Below, one piece after another: positions 12,812 through 25,100 of a DNA stretch of 64,000 nt. The position numbers were made by a program, and so were the translations under genes. Source of the DNA: Cliona cf. orientalis. Its lineage: Eukaryota > Porifera > Demospongiae > Clionaida > Clionaidae. Location: positions 4,216,001 to 4,280,000 of the forward strand of contig OZ005703.1 of the NCBI GenBank assembly GCA_963930775.1, written 5' to 3'. A model generated the notes under the pieces. That model was not told the origin of the DNA and did no database searches. It was given only the letters and a program-made list of their open reading frames with translations. How positions within the stretch are numbered: the stretch's first letter is position 1; the number at the start of each line of letters is the position of its first letter.

Positions 12812-13824
12812 GGTACCATTTAATTGCGTGGGCGTGAGCGTCAGGAATGGCTAATTCAATTAGCGAATCGTGAAGGGGCGTGGCCGAAGAGGCCATACGA
12901 GTGCTTTTGGTCGAAGGTGGGCGTGTCCAGAATCGGCCAGGCCAGGGATGATTATGCGCGTGTAATTAGCGACCGGAAGTGGCCCCTGAAGAAAAGGCCG
13001 GTAATTGCCCACATCAAAGCAAGATCAAAGCATTCTTTCTTAACTATTAACCGCAACGACAAAAAAAAAAAAAAAAAAGCAGCTTATTAGGCCTAATTAA
13101 GCATGTGGGCGTGTTCCTGGCACTGTGTGGAGTGTGTGCGTGTGCGTTAATGCAGATTTTATTGCTTCCGATTGGGCGTGGCTTCACGGGCCAGTGCTTG
13201 GACATCGGCGCCTGGGACTTGGCCTCGGCGATAGGTGGGCGTGTCCCGGAAGCGGTGGTGACCTTTGAACCCCGCGAGGAGGCTTTGGGGGCGTGGCAGG
13301 CGGTCAAAGGTGAGGCCATGTCTGTTAATGAGGCACTGTACGGCGGTGCGATCGAGGGGCCTGTACGGCTGGACGGAAGCTGACGATGGTTTGAAGCGGA
13401 TGTGGTTGCGATGACGTGTTGTTACTCCGCCCACACAGGAAATGAGGTGAGCTCTTGCGTGGGCGGTGTGGCAGAACGGCCTCCAAGTGTTTGTGTGTGT
13501 TTTGGCCTTGAGGAAGCTGTGTGTTTTAATTGGGATTGATTGTGGGCTTCCGGTGGACATCCGGTGGTTAGTAGGCACTTGATTGAGAATGGTGGTCCTT
13601 GGGGAACAGGGTGGGGCTGTTTTGGGCGTGGCCTGGCCCCTCCCTTCCGGCTCGGCTTCCGGTCCATGGAGGATATTAAATGAACACTTCCGGCTCTAGC
13701 AGCCACACCCCTGAGACCTGTGCAATTAAAAGGGCGTGGTTACACAACATGCACCTCACTAATGACTTTGATGTGGTTTAGGTGTCATATCCCCCACCTC
13801 ACGCCCACGCAATTTAATGGTACC
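12812..13824. mobile_element. TTAA-flanked non-autonomous element (1013 bp), GC-rich
   Basis: GGTACCATTTAATTGCGTGG at the left and CCACGCAATTTAATGGTACC at the right are inverted repeats extending through GGGCGTGAG, flanked by TTAA at 12808-12811 and 13825-13828. The interior is unusually GC-rich for the window, with many GGGCGTG words and a poly-A run near 13060-13077. Open frames within (for example 13159-13578 minus) look like low-stop GC-rich sequence, not genes. Confidence 0.82.
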
Positions 13825-14085
13825 TTAATTGTTCGTTATCAAATAAAATTGATAAAAATTTGTGTTGGTGTGAGCTTTTGTGTGTGGTGGCAAGAGATCT
13901 CGAGAGTCTAATTTCCAAACTTTTCTGGGGGTGGAGACAGAATATGCTGTACAATAGGTTCTATTTTGTTCGTCATCATTAATGAAATTGATAAAAATTT
14001 GTGTTGGTGTGAGCTTTTGTGTGTGGTGGCAAGAGAGTCTAATTAATATATACTATTTCCAAACTTTTCTGGGGGTGGAGCATAT

Positions 14086-16159
14086 ATGCCCCCAGATCCC
14101 TGAAGCCCACGACATACTAATGGTCACAGTACTATACCATTGCAGAGCTCGCCCCCACACACACTTTTTACTGCCCTTCTCCACCTTTGCAACCCACAAT
14201 GCAACGAGTATACAAGTTAAACTCCCTTGATTGCGTACCATAGCACTGTCTCCCACATGGAGCAGCAGATAAACAATGAGCCATTCCAGCTAGTAAATGG
14301 GCCTCGTATATCCATGACTCGGAAATACATTCATTGAGGAACCAGGAACCAGCAATGGGGAGCATTATTTTTCTCTCAGTTTAATTAAGTACAAATGTTG
14401 AAATTAATTTGGGGATACCGTAGCACGTATTGGGGGTATGTCGTACGTGGCATGCTTGTATTGGGATGTAAGCCTCATGTAATATATTGTATGGAGGGAT
14501 TGGTTAGTCTTGATTATATAAAGGGATACGTGGTGTTCTTGATTATACGTTGGGGCACACTTGCTGTATTGGGGGTTTTGAAATCCTGTATCAATCATCT
14601 GGAATAGCCATGCAATATAATATAGAGTGCACATAATAATAATATGGTGGCACATCCCCCTATATGCAGACTTTCTGATATAATACAGTGCTGGATCCAA
14701 GCTGTTCTCCATCTTTCAGTTTAAATATTAATTTCCATTTTTCAGTGTTTTGCATACATTTTCAGTAGATAATTAACCTCCACCAAGTGTATGTGTGCAT
14801 GATATAACCTATAGTGGCTTACATGATGCACTAGAATACCTGGAAAGATAAGCTAGCACATATTTAATTTAAATAATATGACAATCAACTGTATATTTTA
14901 ACTGCGAAATATTTTAAAAGTTAATTACTCTTCGTAGTCAAACATGAATCTTATTAGTGGTTCGGGCCAATACAAGGCAGATGCCTGCCACATAACTGAC
15001 TTGTTAGACGTTGACGTAGGAATTTAATTAGTACCTATTCTTTTACATTGAGCATATTGCCCCCAGTGTCACTGTGTATACTAATATGAACCTGCTTGAG
15101 ACTATAATATCGATGTTCCTGTATTGGAGAAGATTCTGTCACTAGTTACCTAGGTAACATCTAATAAAGCACTGTATTAACTGCCAATTAGGGCAGTTAG
15201 CCTTTGATGCACCCACGCACTATAGTACAAAACTATTATACTCTACCTCAATGACCAATGGCATGCAAAATGCAATTTATTGTTCCACATAATATTATTA
15301 TTATTATTATCTTCAATGTAATTATAGAACAGAAAACTTTGGCAAGGTTTTTAACTGGACAATATTATTAAACAATAATTATTCCTGCTCTGAAACCCCC
15401 TGGTATGGCTATAATAATTTTTATTATACATGTACAATGTCATGTGTACTGTAGATGCTGGTTGTTAGACACATTGCTCTATGTATCTTTACTGCTCCCT
15501 GTTACAGGTTAGGCGCACATACCAAGCAAACCTACTAAACATAAATATTAATGATTGATCATGATGCAGAGACTGAGGCAAGTATATAGTTGCTATCTAG
15601 AGAGGAGAGACCTTGATGTGTTTTCTCTTCATTTCTCGTCTACTGTTTCATGTGTTTTGCCCTTGGCACCCTCGAGTTCACCTAGGCATGCTCATAATGC
15701 TCACCCTCCTACCATGTTTTAGCCCTTTTAATTAAGTGCATGTGCTTAACAACCAGTATCCACGGGATCCCGGGAAGGTGCGTGATGAGTTTTCAACTTT
15801 TAATATGCCCACATGTATACTTGCACATTATGCTTGCTTAGTTAACAAGATGCATGTCCTCATTCCCAGGACCTATTCATTATTGCCTGCTATAATTATA
15901 TGAATATTGGGGAGGCTGGGGACGAGACTATGTGCAGTACATGTAGATGAGAACAACATATTATATTAAGTAACCATGCAAGAGATTTGTACATGTACAG
16001 TTGATATGCAGACCTCACCCCCACCACAACCATCCAATAAGCTTTTCAGCTGCAGTGAGTAGTAACTAAAGTACATGTACGTATTTATTAATCTATAAGA
16101 ATATATGCCTACTGTAATAGCATGTGATACAATCCAGTGATACTGAACATAATATTAAC
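14086..16159. other. Intergenic stretch between tandem repeat and MRPL55 last exon
   Basis: No coding sequence is recognised. The minus-strand hexamer AATAAA at 16084-16089, about 71 nt past the MRPL55 stop, is a plausible poly(A) signal for that gene. The remainder is AT-rich, with several ATTATTATT runs near 15290-15310. Confidence 0.55.
16084..16089 (-). terminator. Poly(A) signal for MRPL55
   Basis: AATAAA on the minus strand lies about 71 nt downstream of the MRPL55 stop codon, a normal spacing for cleavage and polyadenylation. Confidence 0.55.
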
Positions 16160-19100
16160 TTATTTGAGAAGGTGTTTATATCTATCTTGTTCCCATTCAT
16201 CATCATCAATATCTTCTTGAACATAAACACGGCTTGTAGCTGCTTGCTTTGCTTTCTCACGATCTGCTAGCTGTTGTGCCGTGAGAGTTGATAAATCCAA
16301 CGGAAGGGTAATAATCTTATGGGGAAACCTGGACGAGAAATTACAACAGTACAAAGTGGAGAGGGAGGGGAAAGTAGAGAAGGAACAGGTATTCCAGGAT
16401 TCTAGTTTTTCCCCTAGAAATTAATACACTGATTGGCATAATAATATTGTACTCCAACATCAGAAAAAATTTTAAGCTTCTGGATAAGCGATAATGGAAA
16501 TTCTATATTCGTATGGTTAACCACCCCACTCCTATAATTTATGTGCTTATTCATCGTGTAGCGGAGATGTTTTTATCCCATTTGGCTTACATATGCCTTA
16601 TATTCATGTACATGTATAGCCAGAAATATTGGCAGGAATTAAATTTGGCAGTTGAGCCCCAAATCGCTATTTCAAGAATATTAGCTTTGGAAGTTTGGTA
16701 CGGGATCGCCATAAGTATAATATTATACGCGAGTAGGAAATTTTGGTGGATTTTAATTTGGCGGTTGTAATACAGACTGCAAACTGCCAAATTTTCCGGC
16801 TATACGGTAGTTTTAATGGTGCATACAGTACAAGGTCGTCAATATAGTGTGTGCACAGTCTACAAGCCAGAGTCATTGCTACATACGTTGCACGTGGAAG
16901 TCCGTATACTCGCCGTTTATGGGTGGCCCCGCCCACCAAGTCAATGAGCTAACTGGTTGCCAAACCAGAGCAGCAGCCAACGTTTCAATGGAAAAGAACA
17001 AGAAGACAAGCATTTCTAAAGATCGTTAGTACACAGAATCGAAGAAAGAAGTGGCTGGAGACTTTTTTGTGTGTGCAGCTGCCATGCTTATCTAACCATA
17101 AGGGCTCTGTATCATGGCCGCTCTATGTAGCTACTCGCCTGACTTCTTTGAGCCATAACTTGGTAAGTATAGCGTTCTAGAAGCTATGAAGCAGATTTGT
17201 ATGTAAAAGTTCCTCTATCGATCTATACAAAAGTGAAAATCGATAGTTACATGTACATGTATGACAATAGGCGACTATTTTGGCCTGTATATCAGATTAT
17301 GGTCTTCTCGTGGACGGTCATATAATTGTTACTAGGGTGATGTAAATCATCGAGGGGGTGAGCCTTAGCTCATAATATTATAAACTTTATTAAGTAGTAG
17401 AGGGGGAGGATTGGGATGCCCCTCTAGTACAAGCAGCTGAGCTGACAAGGGATGAGGAGCATGCATGATTCATCCCCAGTACGTCGGGAGTTTTGCCACT
17501 GAGACTACTCTGACTATTACATGCATGTGGCTACAGAATTTGAATCAGAATTATATAGCTAGCTAGCTAATGAAATTAGTCCTTGCACCCAGACTATAGG
17601 CCTAGCCTTCAATTATGCTGTAGATACTCGTACTGATGCCTTACTGTTTCTTATTTTCTAGTCGTCTACTTGAATGGATGCGAGCTGTATCTTTTGGTGA
17701 GCTGCATTTAGAGTTAGCGCGGCCAACGTTGACGATCTTTTAATACCGCAATGATTATGCGCATGTGCTATGAGCTAGTGAGCACGTGTTTTGACATAAT
17801 TATTATCGCTACATATATACAAACATACATACATACATACATACATATTAAGTACAGCGATTTTCTCATAGTACTGATTAGTGTGGGGCTCGCTCAGGCT
17901 CGCCCCAATTATAGCACAAAGGATTACATCAGCCAAAAGAATGCATGAAGTTCAGCCAGTGGTACTTGTCAGCACTCAACTTTTAATCTATTTGCTGAAT
18001 ACATGTGTCAGATACTCAACATACTGATTTTCAAGGCTCCAGTGAGGCCCTGAATTTTCGGGTAATTACCTCATAGATTATGCTATAGCTAGGTTACATC
18101 ATAATTACCTCATAACCGCAGAAAAATAAATTGCTACTTGGGATATAATGAAAAACTTAAACTACATCCCTCGTCCCTCATGAAAAGTATTACACTGTGC
18201 TACTGTACACCGCCATAATTTGAACTAGGACACCTCGACCAACTGCGCATGCTTCGTATACACGGGCGCGCGGCTTGACACGGACGTGACTTCCACCTGC
18301 CATGTGCTGGACTAAATAGGGAAATCATCCCAGAGTGCGAGCACACCAAAGATAGCAAACTGAGAGAATCGTCATATACATGTATCATCAATAGTTCACG
18401 ATCTCTTCTACGCTAAGTTCGAGTTCTGGATCCCAACACCCTGTCGTGCGAGCTAAAGATTTTAAGCAGTGTTCACAGCAACTACATGTACATCATAACT
18501 TTCATCATCATTTCATCACTAATTACCTCATCAGTTGGCCGAATTCTTTGATGATTGGGACTCGGGATGTAATGAAAAATTTACTACATCCCTCGTCCCT
18601 CATGAAAAGTATTATCAAAAGTATTATACCACACTACTGTACGCAGCCCATTATCGACCTCGGCACATCGACAAACTGCGCATGCTCTGTATTGAATACT
18701 ATTGGGGTGCGTGGCTTGAGCCAGTTGACCCAGATATGACCTTCACCTGCCATGTGCTAGACTGAATAGCGAAATCCCCCTTGAGTACGAGCTCGCCAAA
18801 GAAAGCAAACCAAGAGAATCGCCATATATAATGTGTCGAGATATACATGTATTGAGGAAAATTCTAAAGAATGCCAAAAGGTAATATTTAGCACTGGCTC
18901 CTGCGATAGACTTTTGGGTCTTTGTGGATACTCGGGTTCATTCAGTACAATAACTTTAGATGTTGATATATATGACCGGATTTGGGAAAACCCTCCGTAA
19001 GGGATTCGCACGCGATTTGCGCAATGCGCATTTTTAGTAGCTCAGGTTGAAATTTGTCGAAGTGGAGATTTAGTCATAAACATGTCAAACAACCCTTCTA

Positions 19101-22100
19101 ACTGTTGCCGTCTTCTACGGAGGCTAGTCATGCTATACGAAGGCGAAATAAGCCTTCATTTTGACCCACCTAGTTGGCACAGCCGCCGTACACGGAGTCT
19201 GTTGCTATGGGAGGTAATTAGAATTCTCTACCTAAATACAGCTAGATTCATCCAACTATTGTACGTTCGCTCACCTTTTTAGCTTCTTGGGCATCTAAAA
19301 ACAATTGGCTGTCGTTATCAACAACGAAATTCAACTCTAGTTGGGCGGAGCCCAACCTTTGCGGGGAGAGGGGGAAGGTTGGGAATCACGCGTATACCCG
19401 GATTTGTTCCACTGCCACTTGTGTAACTTGTAATCTCAAGTAGGTGAGAAACCGCGAGGCTCAGCTGAGGCTCCGCCCAGTACTTACAACGTGCAGCTAG
19501 GGGTGTGAAATAACTCTTCTCTGACCTCGTGGCTACAAAATGTCGGCTTTGTTGTGCTTGGGGTGCGGCGAAGACTTAGCGCAACGTGCTGCAGATAGGA
19601 GAGCGCTTCAAGGTCCGCCGGCAGAAGGAGTAGTCGATGCTTGGAAGGCAGTATTTGAAAATGTGCAAGACGACGACGACAGGCTATGTGCCGACACCCT
19701 GCTTGCTGGTCGAGAAGTCCCAGGGAAAATGTGCAGAAAGTGCTTTTCGGGCTATGAGAGGTTCTCCAAGCTCCACAAGACCCTGCATGATAATGTTGCT
19801 AGAGCTATTGAAAGCCAACTGAGCCAAGAAGCCCAGCAGGAGCGAAGAAAGAGGCCAAGGGTGGAGAAGAGGGACGCTGCTGGTTTGCCCTCTCAGTCTG
19901 GAGAAAGCAGAAATTCACCATTAGTATCGGTATGAATCACGCTTGTTGTGTTGTAAAGTGTACATTACCCATTTTTTATTCCTAGGTGCGTGTTGGATAT
20001 AAGAGGCCGAGGACATTTCTTTTAACTCCTCAACGTAAACATCTAGGCAAAGCTGTTGCACGCAGGAGCAAGACAGCCATAGCAGCTGAGTGTATGAAGG
20101 ATCGCGCTGTTCAAAAGCACATTCTGAAGTTAGTGGGAAAGATGGTACATGCCGAGATAAAGAAGTTCTGTTCGCACAGCGCAAATTCCATTCTCAAACG
20201 TGATGATCCCCAGTGTATTAAGACCTTCTCCTGGGAGAGTTTCAACTGTGAGATCTCTAAGTTTGCACCAGTGCTAAAGAGTATTCTCCAAGCTACTTGT
20301 AAGACAAAAGTGAGCAGTACCAACTTCAATGTTGTGATGTGTGTCTGCGTGGCTCTTCTTCTGCGAAACCGCGATCCAAGAATGAATCTCATCCAGAAAA
20401 TCATCTCCCTACTTCTCTATGGAGGTCATTCATCCAAGCAGGTACGTTTGTGTGCCTAACAGTGTCTGCGAATAACACAGCATTGATTTAGATTATCATG
20501 AAAATGACTATTAATTATGTTGCAGACCTATATTCGTCTTCAAAAGCTAAATTTGACGGTGTCTCACCCAAGTTTGATCCGTCTTCTAAACAAGGTTGGG
20601 TCTACATTTGATGAAAAAGCAAAGAAGTGGAGAGATGGCCTGCTGAATTTGCTCCAGACTTCTGAAACTTGTGTAGGTTTATAGCTCCAGTACGATGGGC
20701 GACAACAAAAGTTATTAACTCCATGCATACATGTTACTTTGTGAGGATATAGCATTGCTAAGTCCATGGTCGACAACTCATCTGAGATCGTTTTACTTGT
20801 CACTCTTAGACAGGTTGTTTTGTCACTATCCATTTTACGTGACATACAGGGACATCCTTGCGGCACTGAAGAGTCAACCCCGCTTTTGCCGGAGGAAATG
20901 GATGATTTTGAAAACCTCAGCTCCAGTGATGACTCTGATGATTCCGATTCAGATGCTTCTTTTCGTAGTTTCTCACCGCTCACCTCATATGATGAATACT
21001 ACTCGTCTAGTGACAGCAGCATGGACAGTGATGGCTCTGGTGATGAAGAAGAGGACAGCCATGTTGACGATGGTGACGATTTCCAATCATGTGGTAAGGA
21101 TTTATCATGTACTAGACGGTCTCAAAGTAGGGGAATGATAATTATAGCATAATGAGTGTTAATTACATGTACATTGTCATGTAATCATTGTAATAACACA
21201 CAGATGCTGACGGTGCGGAGACTTCACAACTCCCTCAATCATCGTCTCTCATCCTACAAACACATGACAGTTCTCAGCAAGAAGCATCTCCACCACATTC
21301 AGTTGACGATGATCTAGGTACATTCTTGTAATACCTTAGTGAAACAATTGGAGCAAGGTAACAATGCCTTGGTGTTATCATAGTATTGTTCACTCTGTTA
21401 TAGTGCCTATTTACACCTTGTGTGGAGACAACATTGACAAGATCATCCGGCGTCGCTATATCCGTACCGATAGTAATGCCACTGCCACATCACTACACTA
21501 CTTCCACTTCTACGCTGTGAAGGATAGAATTGATTTTGGTGACCTAGGAGAAAAGACTATTGTGTATGATGGAGCTGATCAACTGCAGCTGGCATTATCG
21601 TTACTTCCATCTACTGAGGATGACGTGGCTATACGGAGAAACATATGCGTCCTTATTTCACGGATCCTATACAACAACTTGGGTTTTTTCAAGGTGGCCT
21701 TCGATGGTGTAGTGGAGTGGCATATAGAGCACGCATATTACAAGGAGATGTCGATGAAGTCAGATGTGGTGAGCTGTTAATGTTGTTGTTTTTACATTTG
21801 ATGAGGTGTGCAATCTACCATTAGGTGCCATTGGGAATTATACCAAAAAACGAAACGAAGAATGATGAGATGGTGGACATCATGGCACATATGCACCAGT
21901 ACATACCAATCGTTGAGTCTTCAGAGGAGGTTTATGTGCCAAGCCTGGATGAAAATGTCGAGTTTTACAAAGCCAGATCTTTCCCAATTATTGTCGCTGG
22001 TGATCAACTCACAGCGGCAAGAGCTCGAGGTGCTAAAAAGACAAAGTGCAATTCTGACTCACCTACAAGCAGGTTTGAAGGCCTGATACCAACTGCAACT

Positions 22101-25100
22101 GACTGGCATACCAAGCAAGCACTACTTGGGGTAAGAACAATAGGTACCGTACACGTTCTAATTAACGAGCCTAATTACAAGTGCTGGGTGGCGCGCTATT
22201 AGAGCGTGGAAATTAGCGTTTGCGCACAAAATTTGTACACGAAAGTATAGAGACGCGTGGGTGGGCGCATTTAAATAGAACGTAAAAATTGCACTTTAGG
22301 CCTAGGTGGCGCATCTATTAGCGAGGCGCGTTAATTAGATCGGCTACGGTATTGAAAATATTGCTGTACTGCCTTAAAAACCCGGTTCAATATAAGAGTT
22401 TCCATTATTCTTCTTTGTAGATCATTTGGAAGTATTTCTACTCTCTGCGTTCTGCTGGAGATCGTGGCACACTATACCAGCTCAGAAATCGGATTCATCG
22501 CAGCAATGTCCCAAACGTGCCAAAGAAGGACTTTAACGCGTGCGAAGACTTCCTTGATACAGTGATTTCAAGTCACGTCGTTGCAGCTGCTATGGCCACG
22601 TTCAAATTAGAGTCCACTAATGATACTCCAGATGATTCAGTGCTAAAAGATGCTGATCAAGTGTGGATGAAAGAGAAGGAAGAGAGGAAGGTGATTATGG
22701 AGGAGCTGTGTATGCAGGTGTTTGACAAGTTCATCTCACTTAGCTTTGGCACAATGTCGACATCGACCAGCTACGTTCACTCAGCAGATGATGGTGTATC
22801 GAGCTACTCCATTAATTCAGCTTTTAAGAATTGGATGTCTCTATATGGAGTTTGCCGATGCTATAAGAGAGGGTGATGGGGAGCGTGTTGTCCGATGCTG
22901 GCGATATTTTATGCCGGTATTTCGTGTGTGACGGCGCACGCTGAAACGCGGCTGCGGCCCTGTTCACAGCTGATCTTTTATTATTAAAGATTCAATTCAG
23001 CCATACACCAATCACAAGAATCAAGACATACAGAGAGCACACAACAGAAAGAAAACTGATACAACAACTGAACAACTGAACAACTGACTAGACAGCTGAC
23101 ATGACCATATAAGGTAATGAAACGATGACTGCACAAACCGGACAGTCAGGTACACAAACCAGTTTAACATCATAACAAGAGACAGGAAAAGGGTCGTCAC
23201 ACGTGCAGCTCAGTGCACCAACTATGCATGTGAGTCCTTCAACTTGCTTTACCAGCATTTGTACGCCCTATCACCAAGACTCTCCAATCAGTTGATGTGG
23301 AGTCGCTTTGTCAATGTGCATGGTCGGCCGGGGAGAAACATACCACTTGACCTTCACATGGAACACCTGAATCGCCTGGCGAAGGATGCGATCAAGAACC
23401 TCGGTTCTAACAAAACTGTGGGGGCAGTTGCAAGAGTCGGTCGATGCATTGGTACCCTGTCGCATGTGTTGGACCAATTTGATCGTGAAATATCTCTTAA
23501 TTTTGGGTCTAGCAAGTACAAAAAGCCCCGTGCGACAAAGGACATCGCCATTGCCGTGGAGGAGTTGGTCAGTTCACAAGCATTTTCCATTCAAGAGGGT
23601 AGAAGGCACCAACACTTTCCTAAGGGCAAGGACTTGCTGCAGTCCGTACCCCGAAAAGACCTGCTTGATTGGATGACACAACGACTTACACTCTATGTGT
23701 AACACTGTCATAATAACTTCATAATGACATTAGTCATCAGGATAATTGTAATTCTCTTCATTCATACCTTTGACCACACTTGTCGTGCTAATGGTCAGTA
23801 ACTTCAACACATTAAAATTTAATAATAATTATCAACACATAAACGTGCATGTAAAACTGAACAAACTTGAATGACTCCAGAGGTAGTAGTATTGATTAAC
23901 TTTACAAAGTAACAAAGGAAGCCAAATTTTCATGACAACATTCACAATTACATGAATGAGCACAAATGTCACAGCACATACAGCTACTACCTAAATGCTC
24001 GTGTGTGTATTTCTCCATAGACTGGAAAAGAACATCTCTTCTACACACCGTAGTGTTTGCTGCATACTCTTTCATGCTTTTCTCACAGAGGTGATAAGTC
24101 CTTGCTTTCAGCAGAGTTGCTAGCGCTGGCCTCCCATCTCTCCCTGCACGTCCAGTTTCTTGGATGTAGGACTCAATGTCCTCTGGCAACCCAACATGGA
24201 CGATTTGCCGTACATCGGGACAATCAAGTCCTAGTCCAAAGGCAATGGTTGCAATGACTACCCTTAATTGACTCGGCTTAGTGAACAAGGAAATAATTTC
24301 CTCTTTATGGTGTTGGTCTGTAACGCTTGTGAACATGTCAACAAGTCGAAACCTTGGAACGTTCGGAGTATCCATCGGCTCAGTAAGTTGAAAACCCAAA
24401 CCATGAGCTAGATAAATGTAAATGTCCGCACACGTGTTGAACGATTGACAGTAAACTATTGTTCTTGGACAAGTTTTCCTGTCCTTCTTCAGTCGGTTGA
24501 GCAACGGTTTGAACGTCTCACTGACGGTCGTAAATGCCACAACGCTGTAACACAGGTTCTTCTTGCAAGGAGAGAGAGCAACTACAACAGGTCTCACCAT
24601 GCCTAAGGTATTTCCAACTTTTATGCGAACTTCCTTGGTAGCTGTGGCAGTCAAGGCTAGTATATTCACATGTTGCGGCAGCAAGCTTCTTACTTCTCCT
24701 AACCTCTCCATGACGGCACGAAAACTCTCACCCCTGCATTAGACAGCAATACTTGGTCTATCCACCTCTATAAACTTTAATTAATGCTCACCATTTCTTC
24801 ACAGTATGTGCTTCGTCTATAACAAAAGCCCTCAACCGTTCACTGTAAACTTCTCCAACCAGCATCTTTCTCCACACGCCAACAGTGACCAACAGCTCAG
24901 GAGTGATGTACACCAACTGGTATTCACCCTCTTGCACCGCTCTCCTCAGGGATTTGTTGCTGTCTCCTGTGACCTTGGCGGCTCTGAGCCCTTTAGCAGA
25001 ATAACTAGCCACCTGTACATACATGTAGATTGGTTTTATGAAGTATTCCAACATCACACAAGGCTGACATTTGTTACCTGGTCTTTCATGAGGGCTACAA

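Larger units (their letters stand above)
12364..14085. repeat. Tandem ~140 bp unit; first copy invaded by two TTAA elements
   Basis: AGAATATGCTGTACAATAGG occurs at about 12365 and again at about 13939. TTGATAAAAATTTGTGTTGG followed by GAGCTTTTGTGTGTGGTGGC occurs at about 13850 and 13987, and CCAAACTTTTCTGGGGGTGG near 13915 and 14060. Removing the TTAA elements leaves two adjacent copies of one unit, with the insertions located in the first. Confidence 0.75.
19540..23702 (+). pseudogene. DUF6589-family transposon protein, broken
   Basis: Exons: 19540-19929, 19986-20441, 20526-20672, 20850-21093, 21204-21317, 21404-21768, 21825-22130, 22421-22926 and 23206-23702, about 1000 codons; the GT-AG introns are in phase. 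The N-terminus has paired cysteines (CLGC at 6-9; CRKC near 65), possibly zinc-binding. An acidic Ser/Asp stretch follows in exon 4. The family core then runs GDNIDK with SLHYFHFYAVKDR, AGDQLTAARARGAKK (Asp about 632), TATDWH (about 665), RGTLYQLRNR, GDGERVVRCWRYF and VNVHGRPGR with LDLHMEHLNR. I recognise these as the DUF6589 region found in many invertebrate and fungal proteins of unknown function; conserved Asp and His residues make a nuclease/transposase role plausible but unproven. Two lesions: a one-base frameshift near 22805-22820 and a 275 bp LTR-like insertion at 22927-23201 that brings an immediate stop. Confidence 0.85.

Noticed and set aside
13047-13706. Several overlapping ORFs on both strands in GC-rich DNA
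   Set aside because: They result from high GC content within the TTAA element 12812-13824; no family motifs and frames on both strands are equally open.
17820-17848. (CATA)n tracts considered as CRISPR-like spacing or telomeric repeat
   Set aside because: They are simple microsatellites inside repeat R1; there are no spacers, and the host is a eukaryote.
22796-22820. Candidate 25 nt intron bridging the DUF6589 frames
   Set aside because: It is too short for known animal splicing, and family sequence (DDGV…QLL) appears to continue across it, favouring a single-base frameshift.
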